A program made the position numbers and the translations under genes. 64,000 bases of DNA from the NCBI RefSeq assembly GCF_022346605.1, contig NZ_JAKRNT010000002.1, positions 124,001 through 188,000 of the forward strand, given 5' to 3'. The notes under the pieces were generated by a model, which was given only the letters and a program-made list of their open reading frames with translations, was not told the DNA's origin and searched no databases. The DNA comes from Sporosarcina sp. ACRSL. GTDB lineage: Bacteria > Bacillota > Bacilli > Bacillales_A > Planococcaceae. Shown in pieces: positions 1 through 8,444 of this stretch (position 1 is the first letter of the stretch; each line of letters begins with the position of its first letter).

Positions 1-2
1 TG

Positions 3-1409
3 CCTGAGAATTTCACTGATCTTGTCTTAGATCAGTTAGAGCCATATGGGAAGGCTCGCAACTATAGACGCAAGGCTGCTTGGAAACGGGTTGGAATTGC
101 CGCTGCCGGCATCGTTTTGGCGGTCGGCATTGGGGCAACCGTCAACCCAAGTTTCGCACAATTTATTGGCGGTCTATTTTCAACCGACCAAGTCGATGAA
201 GGGTTGAATTTAGCTGCGGAGGCTGGGTTAATACAAAGGGTAGATTTACAAGTCGAAGATCAGGGACTGACGTTCTTCGTGGAAGATGTCATCGCCGATT
301 CCTCAAGGGTCACTCTTTCCTATAAAGTGTTGAATAAAAACGGAAAACCGCAAGATACGTATTTAGACATAGCGGATTCCAATAATACCATCACGGCCAT
401 TGATCAAAATGGCAATGTACTGGATCGATTGGGAACAAGTTGGCAACATGGAAGCGACTATGGGTACATCGAGTTCTCGCTTCGCGATCAGGACAATGTA
501 GAAGAACTGACGATCCAATTCAACCTTGTCGAACTGAATGGAGTGAAAGGCAACTGGAAGTTACAGGTCCCTGTCGATTTGCATGAAAACCGTAAGCTGA
601 CAAAAATGGCAGATTTGAAAGATGCAACAGCTGTCCATCACGGTGTAGAAATTGATTTGAAGAAGCTACAAATGGCTCCTTCTTCCATGGAATTGTATTT
701 CGAGACGGCATTCACAAAAGAAGAACGGGAAAAGACTGAAGAGGCAATACGCGAGTTCGAGGAGAAGTTCGGAAAAAGCAGCCTGGATAATCTTGTATTC
801 GGTAACAACTCCGCAATTGAATACCATATTGAAAATGCTGAAGGGAAAGTGATTTATTCAACAGCGCGAGATACCAATTCAGATACTGCAGGCATGCTGC
901 AAGGTTCAGGCGACGATCTGAATATGTCGGGGGGCACCGCGTGGATCCATTCATTCGTTCCAAAAAATGAAGAGCAACTAACTTTTGTATTGAATGGTGT
1001 CTATAAAAAGGAGCCTACAGACCTTTCCCTAACAATAAAACCGAAAGACATAAAAAAGCATCCCGTTTCATTTGACTATAAAGGGACTCACTTAACGATT
1101 AAAAGTGTGAAAAAACCACTTTTCGGAAAAGAACGTTCCGTCGTCATCAAAATGGAAGGCGGTACAGATTCTCTAGACGCCGACTTAGGAAACTGGATTG
1201 CTGTCGACGGCGAAGGAAACAGCTACCTTGCCAATTTCGGCAGCTCCATCTTGGATGAAAAAGACAAAAACGGCCGACATATCGCAACATTAGACTTGCG
1301 GTTGGATAGTTTGGAAGAAGTTCCAGAGGAGCTCACGTTGTATCTTGTTTCAATGACAAGTTATTATCCTGTTGAAGAACAATGGAGAGTTCCGTTGCTT
1401 GGCGAATGA
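3..1409 (+). CDS. DUF4179 domain-containing membrane protein (5' partial)
   Basis: The reading frame is open from the left edge, so the true start lies outside the window. The visible part starts with a basic stretch, then one hydrophobic segment (about residues 30-48 of the visible peptide), then a long outer region rich in beta-strand-like, acidic sequence. This layout matches DUF4179 proteins, which are anti-sigma-like membrane proteins usually encoded just after an ECF sigma factor gene. That gene would be off the left edge. The family name is from recognition of the fold pattern, not from a search. A strong terminator follows the stop codon, so this is the last gene of its transcript. 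No catalytic motif is visible; a sensing or regulatory role is inferred from the family. Confidence 0.75.
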   Translation, partial: PENFTDLVLDQLEPYGKARNYRRKAAWKRVGIAAAGIVLAVGIGATVNPSFAQFIGGLFSTDQVDEGLNLAAEAGLIQRVDLQVEDQGLTFFVEDVIADSSRVTLSYKVLNKNGKPQDTYLDIADSNNTITAIDQNGNVLDRLGTSWQHGSDYGYIEFSLRDQDNVEELTIQFNLVELNGVKGNWKLQVPVDLHENRKLTKMADLKDATAVHHGVEIDLKKLQMAPSSMELYFETAFTKEEREKTEEAIREFEEKFGKSSLDNLVFGNNSAIEYHIENAEGKVIYSTARDTNSDTAGMLQGSGDDLNMSGGTAWIHSFVPKNEEQLTFVLNGVYKKEPTDLSLTIKPKDIKKHPVSFDYKGTHLTIKSVKKPLFGKERSVVIKMEGGTDSLDADLGNWIAVDGEGNSYLANFGSSILDEKDKNGRHIATLDLRLDSLEEVPEELTLYLVSMTSYYPVEEQWRVPLLGE

Positions 1410-1417
1410 ATAAATAT

Positions 1418-1451
1418 AACGGCTGCCTGGGTAGGATAGGCAGCCGTTTTT
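1418..1451 (+). terminator. Intrinsic terminator after the DUF4179 gene
   Basis: An 11-bp perfect stem (1418-1428 with 1438-1448) has a 9-nt loop and is followed by a short T run. It begins 8 nt after the stop codon of the upstream gene. Confidence 0.9.
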
Positions 1452-1490
1452 GTCGTGATCGTTCCAGGCTTCTGAATGAACAGCTGCCCC

Positions 1491-1952
1491 CTATCCCCAA
1501 ACCGTCAGAAGCATTCCGCTCACCCTTTCATCCGTCAGGGACTCGATTCCCGTGAAGCCTTTCGACCGAGCACGTTCACCAAGTTTGCGGATCACCTCTT
1601 CATCTTTAGCTAGAATGTGCGTGTACACAGAATCGATTAATAGAAATGCCAGCTGGCAATCACTGCGCATAAAGTCTTCATAGTTTTTCACTTGGACGAT
1701 ATTTTTCCGTACCGGGAAAGCCTTCAAGTCTGCAAATATGAGATAATGGACGTGTGTATCTATAAATTCCAAAAACCCAGGACCATCCATAACTGCTTCC
1801 GAAAAAAGCGGATCTGCCAAGGTGTCGTTCTCTACTTTATACGATTCGACCGGATCGATGGACCACACCCACGTCGGGTCGACGATATCCACTAAGAGAT
1901 CTGCCAACTGCTTGCCGTATATAATTCTTATTTGAAACATAATTCCCCTCAT
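1491..1952 (-). CDS. DUF2691 family protein
   Basis: This 153-residue protein has no signal peptide or membrane segment. Its pattern (an early GI-F-I stretch, a central YLIFADLKAFP block, then a late F-SDC-L-LLIDS-like block) resembles small Bacillus proteins grouped as DUF2691, whose function is unknown. Length fits the family, at about 150 residues. It stands alone between the DUF4179 terminator and the divergent sigma factor gene. Two ATG codons lie near the 5' end (residues 1 and 5), so the true start may be four codons further in. Assignment is from memory of the family; no function can be proposed from sequence. Confidence 0.7.
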   Translation of the reverse strand: MRGIMFQIRIIYGKQLADLLVDIVDPTWVWSIDPVESYKVENDTLADPLFSEAVMDGPGFLEFIDTHVHYLIFADLKAFPVRKNIVQVKNYEDFMRSDCQLAFLLIDSVYTHILAKDEEVIRKLGERARSKGFTGIESLTDERVSGMLLTVWG

Positions 1953-2057
1953 CCCTCTTGCCTCTCTATCTATTTAATGATTTTCCTTAATCTTACTATA
2001 AAGCCGTTACCGATTCTCCTAGATAGCGTCTAAGTAAGTAACAAGCGAGGTGACGAT

Positions 2058-2570
2058 ATGTCCAGTGAAGTATGGTTCGATGACTATTATGATGCCGTCT
2101 ACAGTTACATCCTTATGCTCGCGAAAGATCCCCAAGTAGCTGAAGACTTGTCCCAAGAGACGTTTATCAAGGTTATTAAGAGTGAACATCAATTCAAGGG
2201 TGATTCCCTCGTCAAGACATGGATTTTCCGTATCGCCTACACGACGACGATGAGTTATTTCAGAAAGAAGAATCCAATTACGTATTTCCTTGATCTCCAT
2301 ACACATAGTTCCAAGCACGAACAATCCTCAGAAGACATTGTGCTCCTAAATTTACAACAAAAACAGTTTTACGAAGCGCTCCGCCAACTGAAGCCAAGTT
2401 ACCAAAACGTAATCATCTTGAGAAAGATCCAAGGGTTCTCGACAAAAGAATCGTCAGTCATTCTTAATTGGTCAGAAGGAAAAGTGAAGATGAGCTTGTC
2501 GAGGGCGCTTACTGCTTTCAAACAGGAATTAGAAAAAGGAGGGGTTACAAGTGAAACACTTATCCGATGA
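2058..2570 (+). CDS. ECF-family RNA polymerase sigma factor
   Basis: This 170-residue protein has the two-domain layout of ECF (group 4) sigma factors. A sigma-2 region is marked by the AEDLSQETFIKV block (about residues 29-40) for core binding and -10 recognition. A linker follows, then a sigma-4 helix-turn-helix (about 120-155) with the YQNVIILRKIQGFS block. A GAGGTGA ribosome binding site precedes the ATG. The next gene starts 20 nt before this stop codon, and its membrane-bound product is probably the cognate anti-sigma factor. The subgroup cannot be named from sequence alone, and no convincing autoregulatory promoter was identified upstream. Confidence 0.92.
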   Translation: MSSEVWFDDYYDAVYSYILMLAKDPQVAEDLSQETFIKVIKSEHQFKGDSLVKTWIFRIAYTTTMSYFRKKNPITYFLDLHTHSSKHEQSSEDIVLLNLQQKQFYEALRQLKPSYQNVIILRKIQGFSTKESSVILNWSEGKVKMSLSRALTAFKQELEKGGVTSETLIR

Positions 2571-3711
2571 TCGCATAACGAAGGAATTGGAGAATCTTAT
2601 TCAGAAGTTTAAACCTTCACACGCACAAAAAGAAAGGGCTCATTATAAGATTTTTCAAGAGAATAGCTATAGAAAAAAGGGTAGGAATCAAACCTGGATA
2701 CCAACTATAGTTTCATTTATCCTTTTACTTTCTATCATTTCTGCTGCCTTCTTTCTACTTAACGGCAAAGATATGCAAAGTAACTATGACGTTACATCTG
2801 ACTTGGATGGATTTTACGTACAGCAAACAAGCACTACTAGCAATACACAATTCACTATTTATTTCCACAACGAAACGCTGTTTATAGAAGATATAACTCC
2901 GTATTCTACATCCGGTGATACTTTTTCTGAAGAAAAATTCAAAAAGTATATTACAATCACTGATACGAAACTAATTCCTGGAAAATATAAAGATTACAGT
3001 GTAACAAAGAACGAGGATGCTTATACAATTGAAGTAAAAGGTGAGACAGAATTTACTTATACCCTAACCAAAGTTGCACCAAGAAAATATATTGGTGAAG
3101 ACGGTATTGAGTATTCAACTAGTTTATATTTGGATTTTGCGGAAGTGATCACAGATGAAGTAACACCTGAACGATTAGGAACCGCACCGCAGACGGAACA
3201 TACATTTTTGATTGAATGGGGATCCGATTCGATGGATAGAGGAAATCATGATTTCGAAACACATGAGCACGGGCAACTTGTCGTTTCAACTGATTTCGAT
3301 GAGCTACAGCGGGGCCAACCGGTTTACTATCATACACCACCTTCGCTTATTACCAAAAATCCCGCAGTTCCTGAAATGTATATTGGGAGAGTCATCGGAT
3401 TGCCCGGTGAAACGGTCGAAATTAACGGAGGCCAAGTTTATATAGACGGGAAGAAGCTTGATACGTTTTATGGGAAAGCGACGATGCACGGCTTGGACGA
3501 GGAGGAGTATTTCATTAAGACGCCACGCAGCGCGATTGGAAATGAGAAGTCAACGAGAGAATATTTCAACATGAACATGGCGTCCGTTACTGTAAAGGAA
3601 AATGCAGTGTTCATTCTCGTTGATCAATGGTGGCGGGGTTACGATAGCCGAGAGTTCGGTCCTTTGCCGATTGAAGAGATTGAAGGAATCATTACCGGGA
3701 TTGCGGAGTAA
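2551..3711 (+). CDS. Putative anti-sigma factor with signal-peptidase-I-like outer domain lacking the catalytic Lys
   Basis: This GTG start overlaps the sigma gene by 20 nt and has an AAAGGAGGGG site six bases upstream. The N-terminal 49 residues are polar and presumably cytoplasmic. A single membrane helix spans about 50-70. Residues 80-205 are a beta-rich outer region. Residues about 211-386 follow the conserved boxes of signal peptidase I (family S26): a Ser-Met pair at 227-228, an RG..V.Y block near 254-260, VIGLPGETVEI at 281-291, a GGQVYIDGK block at 293-301, and a YDSREFGPLP block at 364-373. Where S26 enzymes have the general-base Lys before RVIGLPG, this protein has Gly279. Cleavage by the usual Ser-Lys mechanism is therefore unlikely. 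The coupling and membrane topology suggest an anti-sigma or sensor role, which is inference. Confidence 0.8.
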   Translation: MKHLSDDRITKELENLIQKFKPSHAQKERAHYKIFQENSYRKKGRNQTWIPTIVSFILLLSIISAAFFLLNGKDMQSNYDVTSDLDGFYVQQTSTTSNTQFTIYFHNETLFIEDITPYSTSGDTFSEEKFKKYITITDTKLIPGKYKDYSVTKNEDAYTIEVKGETEFTYTLTKVAPRKYIGEDGIEYSTSLYLDFAEVITDEVTPERLGTAPQTEHTFLIEWGSDSMDRGNHDFETHEHGQLVVSTDFDELQRGQPVYYHTPPSLITKNPAVPEMYIGRVIGLPGETVEINGGQVYIDGKKLDTFYGKATMHGLDEEEYFIKTPRSAIGNEKSTREYFNMNMASVTVKENAVFILVDQWWRGYDSREFGPLPIEEIEGIITGIAE

Positions 3712-3752
3712 TACCTTATGAGTTATTCCATTATGTATATTGATAAGCTAAG

Positions 3753-3790
3753 CAGAGCAACCGCCAAATCGGCATGCTCTGTTTCTTTTT
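3753..3790 (+). terminator. Probable terminator of the ECF sigma operon
   Basis: A 7-bp stem (3753-3759 with 3775-3781) with a further short internal pairing is followed by a T-rich tract. It lies about 40 nt after the stop codon. The stem is modest, so confidence is moderate. Confidence 0.55.
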
Positions 3791-3911
3791 CATCATCACA
3801 TTTATAATGGGTTACTGTAATTCATTTGACAGAAGTCTATATAGTTCTGCAACCGCCTGATAACCGGTCAATCCTCAATTTCATTCAACAAGTTATCAGG
3901 ACACAAAGCGA

Positions 3912-4469
3912 TTAAACACTTCCTCTATTCAACCAATCTTCTCTCGTCAATTTCATATTAATCGAATCAATCCATTCCCCTTCAAACTCAAAGTCCTTTT
4001 CGTCCACACTCTCTACTACAAAGCCTATCTTTTCATAAACGTGCTTCGCCCTCGGATTGAAGTCAAACACACTTAACGTTATCACGTTAAGTGTCGTGGT
4101 AGTAAATAGATAATCGATAGTTAGTTGAGTGGCTTCCGTTCCTAATCCCCGATTCCTTCCCCTCGGCCCGATAAGTATTCTGAAATTCATGTTATGAGTT
4201 TTTTCATCGTATAAATTCACCACTGCCTCGCCCACGAGGATGCCTAGAGAAGAGTCAACTATCGCAAGATCCAGGCGATCTGTTTGTTCATTCCTTGTAT
4301 TGTACCAATGGAGCATGTATTTCCAATCAAAATCCGAACTACTGCCTGTCAGTTTTAATACTTCAGGGTCTTGTAAGCATTCCTCTATAAAAGGAAAGTC
4401 TCCATCCTGGAAAGGTCTGAGGATAACTTTCTCCCCTTCGATAAGCGGTTTGTGACTTAAATCTATCAT
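3912..4469 (-). CDS. GNAT family N-acetyltransferase (RimJ/RimL-like)
   Basis: This 185-residue protein shows the RimJ/RimL type of GNAT fold. The N-terminal part carries an EKVILRPF block. The acetyl-CoA loop is the GPRGRNRGLGTEA block, and the C-terminal part has the ARHVYEK-like sequence (AKHVYEKIGF) typical of these enzymes. The substrate cannot be predicted; the group acetylates protein N-termini or small amines. An upstream in-frame GTG (to 4496) exists, but the ATG at 4469 has a TAGGAGT site at the right distance and was preferred. It follows the HAD gene by 13 nt and probably shares its transcript. Confidence 0.9.
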   Translation of the reverse strand: MIDLSHKPLIEGEKVILRPFQDGDFPFIEECLQDPEVLKLTGSSSDFDWKYMLHWYNTRNEQTDRLDLAIVDSSLGILVGEAVVNLYDEKTHNMNFRILIGPRGRNRGLGTEATQLTIDYLFTTTTLNVITLSVFDFNPRAKHVYEKIGFVVESVDEKDFEFEGEWIDSINMKLTREDWLNRGSV

Positions 4470-4482
4470 TTCGTTTACACTC

Positions 4483-5139
4483 CTAACTTTCCTCACCTAT
4501 GATCTTTTTCAACTCTAGTAAGTCGTCAATCACGACATCCGCCTGAGCAAGTTCTTCATCTCGCGCGAAGTCAAAGTTGCATCCAATTGCAAGTAACCCG
4601 TTCTCTTTCGCTGCGTTTATATCCGATAGTCGATCACCAACTACCGCTCCATTCGTAATGCCATATTTTTGTACAATGCCCCGGACTAAGTGTGATTTGT
4701 TTAATGAATAAATTTGCTCGATACTAAAAGTTTCCGTTACCCATTGGTCCATGCGATAATGACTCACAATTGCTTCGAGGTAATCAATGAGCCCATTGCT
4801 TGCTATGTAGATCGAGCAATTCTTCTCTTTTATATACGTGAAGACTTCCTTTACATTGGGATATAATGCGCCATTCCCGTTTCTGATATTTTCAAGTAAC
4901 CTTTCAAGAAAATACTTATCTGTCAGGTCCCTTTCTTCTGTTGAATGATCAGGCATTAATGTTTCCCACACTTGCGGTAACGGAACACCCATAATTTCAC
5001 GGTATTTCTCAATAGGTGTGGCGCTACTCCATTTATCCTTTGACCGTAAATGTTCAAACGTATCATCGAGCGCTAATTCCAAGATTCTATCTGTCTGAAA
5101 AAGTGTTCCGTCCATATCGAATATAAGTGACTGTATCAT
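4483..5139 (-). CDS. HAD superfamily hydrolase (phosphatase-like)
   Basis: From the chosen ATG this is a 218-residue protein. Motif I is FDMDGTLF, with the nucleophile Asp8 and acid/base Asp10. Motif II is the IYIASNG block and motif IV is the GDRLSDINAAKENG block, so the HAD catalytic set is complete. A helical cap lies between motifs I and II, as in phosphoglycolate phosphatase and PpaX-like enzymes. The substrate is unknown. An in-frame extension to 5205 overlaps the Nudix gene, but an AGGAG site is correctly placed only for the ATG at 5139. It is probably co-transcribed with the flanking Nudix and GNAT genes. Confidence 0.9.
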   Translation of the reverse strand: MIQSLIFDMDGTLFQTDRILELALDDTFEHLRSKDKWSSATPIEKYREIMGVPLPQVWETLMPDHSTEERDLTDKYFLERLLENIRNGNGALYPNVKEVFTYIKEKNCSIYIASNGLIDYLEAIVSHYRMDQWVTETFSIEQIYSLNKSHLVRGIVQKYGITNGAVVGDRLSDINAAKENGLLAIGCNFDFARDEELAQADVVIDDLLELKKIIGEES

Positions 5140-5168
5140 AATCATTCTCCTATATAGAATTTGTGGCA

Positions 5169-5633
5169 TTAGCTGATTACAGGCAACACTCTTCTTTCCG
5201 CCCAATGGACGATAAATTGTTTTTGGCGTGGATTCAAGTTTTCAGGCAAAGCTTCTCTCCTGAAAAATCGATGCTCCCTACTTTCAATGCCTTGCTGTTC
5301 TAATACACCACCAAATGTATTTGTCGTAAAAATGATTTGTACACTGTACGCTTTATCTCCATTAGGATATTGAACAAAACAACTCTCGCCAGAATAAATA
5401 CCAAATAGCTTAAGGTCATCGATTTCTAATCCCGTCTCCTCAAAAACCTCTCTCATGGCTGTTTGCTCGAAAGATTCTCCAATCTCCATTACGCCGCCAG
5501 GAATACACCAATTATCTTCATCCGTACGGTGTTGGAGTAAAATACATCCTTCTTTTTCAATAATCACCCCACAGCCAACTGTAAATAGAGTTTCATTACC
5601 AATCAGCTTTCTCATATCAGATATATAGTTCAT
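5169..5633 (-). CDS. Nudix hydrolase
   Basis: This 154-residue protein carries a full Nudix box beginning at Gly46-Gly47, with the metal-binding RE..EE group at Arg61-Glu66. Nudix enzymes cleave nucleoside diphosphates linked to another moiety; the exact substrate is unknown. The ATG has a GGGGAGA site upstream. It is the first of three closely spaced genes on this strand (Nudix, HAD, GNAT), a combination that would fit metabolite clean-up, though that is inference. A terminator separates it from the lipoprotein gene upstream. Confidence 0.92.
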   Translation of the reverse strand: MNYISDMRKLIGNETLFTVGCGVIIEKEGCILLQHRTDEDNWCIPGGVMEIGESFEQTAMREVFEETGLEIDDLKLFGIYSGESCFVQYPNGDKAYSVQIIFTTNTFGGVLEQQGIESREHRFFRREALPENLNPRQKQFIVHWAERRVLPVIS

Positions 5634-5659
5634 ACATTTCTCCCCTTTGCTCCTTTACC

Positions 5660-5692
5660 AAAACAAACAGTGGGAAGCATGTTTCCCACTGT
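5660..5692 (-). terminator. Intrinsic terminator after the lipoprotein gene
   Basis: A 10-bp perfect stem (5667-5676 with 5683-5692) is followed on the minus strand by a T-rich tract. It lies between the lipoprotein stop codon and the Nudix gene. Confidence 0.9.
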
Positions 5693-5709
5693 TGTAATTT
5701 GGATATTTA

Positions 5710-6726
5710 TTAATGAAAGTTGATACTTCGAAGCTTCTCCTTGAGATCTGGATGAATTTGATTTTCCTCTTCAATGATCAAGTCACCTGTTCCACTTTTG
5801 AACACATCGTGTATTGATTGTAACTGTTTCATTTGCTCGTCGGTTGGCGGCTGATTAACCATTTGGTGAAGCAAGTCAATCGCGCCATCTAAAGAGACAT
5901 CCAGCTCTCGATTCAGTTCTGCAACCATTTCTAACAATCGCCATGCATTATAAACATCATCTAAGATTGGATAAATGAGCTCCATTCTCTCCTGAGAGTC
6001 CTGAAGAGTCTCCTCACCGGCTTCTAGAACCGGTACCGTTTTAGTTGTAAAAGCCGTTTTCAATAAGTTGAATGCATCCTTGAAAAAGGCATAAGAGGCA
6101 GGCTGATTATCGTTATTGGCTGTATTCTCTTTCTTATAAAAAGTTACTTTCTCATATCCATTCTCATCTTTATCGTATGTGAATCTCTGTACTATTCTGT
6201 CAGAATGCGACCGCATCATCATCACGATACCCGGCTTTCGATCAAACCTTGCAGTACTGAAATCTATTGAACCTAACTGAACAAAATCATCAAAAAGCGG
6301 AAAGGTTTCCTCACCGTCTTTTACGACCAACAGCCAGGTCTGTCCATCGTCCCATGCAAAAAGGCCATTCTCCGTTTTTCCTGCATTCACATGCAATTCG
6401 ATTTCTTCTTCTTCGCCATCCCCGTCAATGTCCAAAGTGGTCTTCTTATATAGCGTTTGTGGATACTGTTCAATTTCTTTTGCTAGGATCATAGCATAAT
6501 CATCGTTCGAATAAATCGGTGTTTCATCCGATGTTTCCGTTACAACCAATTCGAGCGCTGCCTTTTGTTCCTCTATCGTCTTTACTAGGGATTCATTTTC
6601 CAATGAAATCTGCTCAATTTGCTTTTTCAGTTCCTCAATTTCTTCAGTCATTTCTCCGTTTGACTGATTCGAACAACCGACAAGTACGACTGCCAAACAT
6701 ACAACTCCCGGTAAAAGTCTCCGCAT
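5710..6726 (-). CDS. Hypothetical lipoprotein with N-terminal coiled coil
   Basis: This 338-residue protein starts with a lipoprotein signal peptide ending in a LVGC lipobox (Cys18), so it should be anchored on the outer face of the membrane. Residues about 25-60 are strongly Glu/Lys/Leu-rich with heptad spacing, consistent with a coiled coil. The rest has an acidic DGDGEEEE patch that could bind calcium, beta-rich sequence, and a helical C-terminal third. The family was not recognised. It has its own terminator and no clear operon partner, so no function is proposed. Confidence 0.8.
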   Translation of the reverse strand: MRRLLPGVVCLAVVLVGCSNQSNGEMTEEIEELKKQIEQISLENESLVKTIEEQKAALELVVTETSDETPIYSNDDYAMILAKEIEQYPQTLYKKTTLDIDGDGEEEEIELHVNAGKTENGLFAWDDGQTWLLVVKDGEETFPLFDDFVQLGSIDFSTARFDRKPGIVMMMRSHSDRIVQRFTYDKDENGYEKVTFYKKENTANNDNQPASYAFFKDAFNLLKTAFTTKTVPVLEAGEETLQDSQERMELIYPILDDVYNAWRLLEMVAELNRELDVSLDGAIDLLHQMVNQPPTDEQMKQLQSIHDVFKSGTGDLIIEEENQIHPDLKEKLRSINFH

Positions 6727-6761
6727 CCCCTATCCCCCTTCATTAGAAGAAATGTCCCTTA

Positions 6762-8336
6762 TCAACCTTGAATTTGATACATGACTTCTCCTGCAACTAC
6801 CGTCATAACAACAGTAGCATCAAGGATCTCACTTTCACTCACTTCAAACAGATCCTTATCCAAAACAGTAAAGTCCGCGTCATATCCGACACCAAGCTTC
6901 CCGCGCGAATCCGCCTTCCCAATCGTCGCTGCAGCTCCGGATGTGAATAAACCGACTGCCTCGAACACGCTCAGCTTTTCTTTCGGCAAGTACCCTTCAT
7001 GTGTCTCCTCCGGTTTTCTCCTCGTCACTGCAGCGTAAATGCCGAGCAACGGATCAACTTCTTCGATCGGCGCATCCGAGCCTGCGCCGCAAATGAATCC
7101 TTCGTCAATGAGCCGCTTCCATGCATACGCCCAGTCCAAGCGCTCTTCCCCTAAACGGTCCATCACCCACGGAAAATCGGACGATACGAAAACGGGCTGG
7201 ATGTCCAAGACGACCGGAAGCTTCTTCATCCGTTCCACCAAGTCGTCCCGCAGCACATTCACGTGGATGAGGCGGTCGCGCTTCCCTTCTGGAGCAGGGT
7301 GGCGCTCAATCGCGTCCAATCCTTTTTCAACTGCACCGTCTCCGATCATATGCATCGCGACAGCTTGCCCGTATTTTCGGGCAGTCGCTACATTCCTCTC
7401 AATCTCTTCATCTGTCAAAACTGCGTTACCCGAAGTGGATGGATTATCTGCATACGGCTTGCTCAACAAAGCGGTGCTTCCGCCAAGCGCTCCGTCGACG
7501 AAGAATTTCATTTCCCCAGGTTCGATCCACGGTTCATCATATTCTGCATTGTCCTCCATTAACTGTGTGAACACCGTCGAGCGGCGCAACAGATGCGCAC
7601 GGAATTTCTTTCTTTCACCGATGACATTTCTGAACGCCTGCAATGGATTGCGGTAATCTCCGTAATAGCCGAGATCATCCGTCACCGCGCCCGTTAATCC
7701 TTTTGACAATAAATCGTCGACCGATTTCTCGAGTGCTTTCGTCAACATCTCCTCCGTCGGTTCCGGAATAAGTTGCATCAGACGATCCATCGGGCCTTCC
7801 TTCAATACCCCTGTCGGTTCTCCATTTTCATCTCGCTCGATGACACCATCGTCCGGATCTGGCGTATCTTTCGTAATGCCCGCAAGTTCAAGCGCCTTCG
7901 AATTGACGATCGCTGCATGTCTGCACGTTCGCTTCAGAAACATCGGCGAGTCTGTCACGTGGTCGAGGTCATGACGCGTAAAGATTTTTTTATCCGGAAA
8001 ATTGTTTTCATTCCATCCTTCACCGATGAACCACTCGTCCTCCTTCAAATCAGGATGGGCGTTCAAAATCATATCCATCATTTCATCCGAGGACTTCGCT
8101 TTTGAGAAGTCAAGGCTAAGCAATTTCGTACCGTGCCCGATCATATGCATATGATTGTCGATGAATCCTGGATAGAGTACAGCTCCTTTCAGGTTAATTT
8201 CACTATCTGCTTCATTTTTTAAGTCTTCATATGAGCCTGTCGCTATGATTTTGCCGTTTTCCGTTAGCAGCGCCTCAACGGTTTCCCCTTCTCTTTCCAT
8301 TGTATAGAGCTTCCCATTATGCCATATCTTTTTCAT
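6762..8336 (-). CDS. Amidohydrolase family 3 protein (YtcJ-like)
   Basis: This 524-residue protein has the metal-dependent amidohydrolase layout: an N-terminal beta sandwich with KIWHNGKLYTM, the entry motif GFIDNHMHMIGHG (about 57-69) with its paired metal-binding histidines, further His residues in the barrel, a late GSDAPIEEVDP block bearing the conserved Asp, and a C-terminal GYDADFTVLD strand that closes the sandwich. Family 3 members such as YtcJ hydrolyse unidentified amides or carbamates. The ATG has a GGGGGAG site. It is divergent from ytoQ across a short intergenic region. Confidence 0.92.
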   Translation of the reverse strand: MKKIWHNGKLYTMEREGETVEALLTENGKIIATGSYEDLKNEADSEINLKGAVLYPGFIDNHMHMIGHGTKLLSLDFSKAKSSDEMMDMILNAHPDLKEDEWFIGEGWNENNFPDKKIFTRHDLDHVTDSPMFLKRTCRHAAIVNSKALELAGITKDTPDPDDGVIERDENGEPTGVLKEGPMDRLMQLIPEPTEEMLTKALEKSVDDLLSKGLTGAVTDDLGYYGDYRNPLQAFRNVIGERKKFRAHLLRRSTVFTQLMEDNAEYDEPWIEPGEMKFFVDGALGGSTALLSKPYADNPSTSGNAVLTDEEIERNVATARKYGQAVAMHMIGDGAVEKGLDAIERHPAPEGKRDRLIHVNVLRDDLVERMKKLPVVLDIQPVFVSSDFPWVMDRLGEERLDWAYAWKRLIDEGFICGAGSDAPIEEVDPLLGIYAAVTRRKPEETHEGYLPKEKLSVFEAVGLFTSGAAATIGKADSRGKLGVGYDADFTVLDKDLFEVSESEILDATVVMTVVAGEVMYQIQG

Positions 8337-8402
8337 TCAGACTCCCCCTTTACTTACCTTAATTCTAAACTTTCGTGCAACGTTGGGCAATCTAATTCGG
8401 GG

Positions 8403-8414
8403 GAATGCTATAAT
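8403..8414 (+). promoter_or_regulatory. Extended -10 promoter of ytoQ
   Basis: A perfect TATAAT at 8409-8414 is preceded by TGC, giving an extended -10 element. No good -35 lies at 17 nt, which is usual for extended -10 promoters. The ytoQ start is 31 nt downstream. Confidence 0.65.
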
Positions 8415-8444
8415 GGAACCATCATTTCAGGGAGGGATTTTACT

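Noticed and set aside
2551..3711. Calling this a functional type I signal peptidase
   Set aside because: The Lys general base is replaced by Gly279, and the domain sits behind an anti-sigma-like N-terminus.
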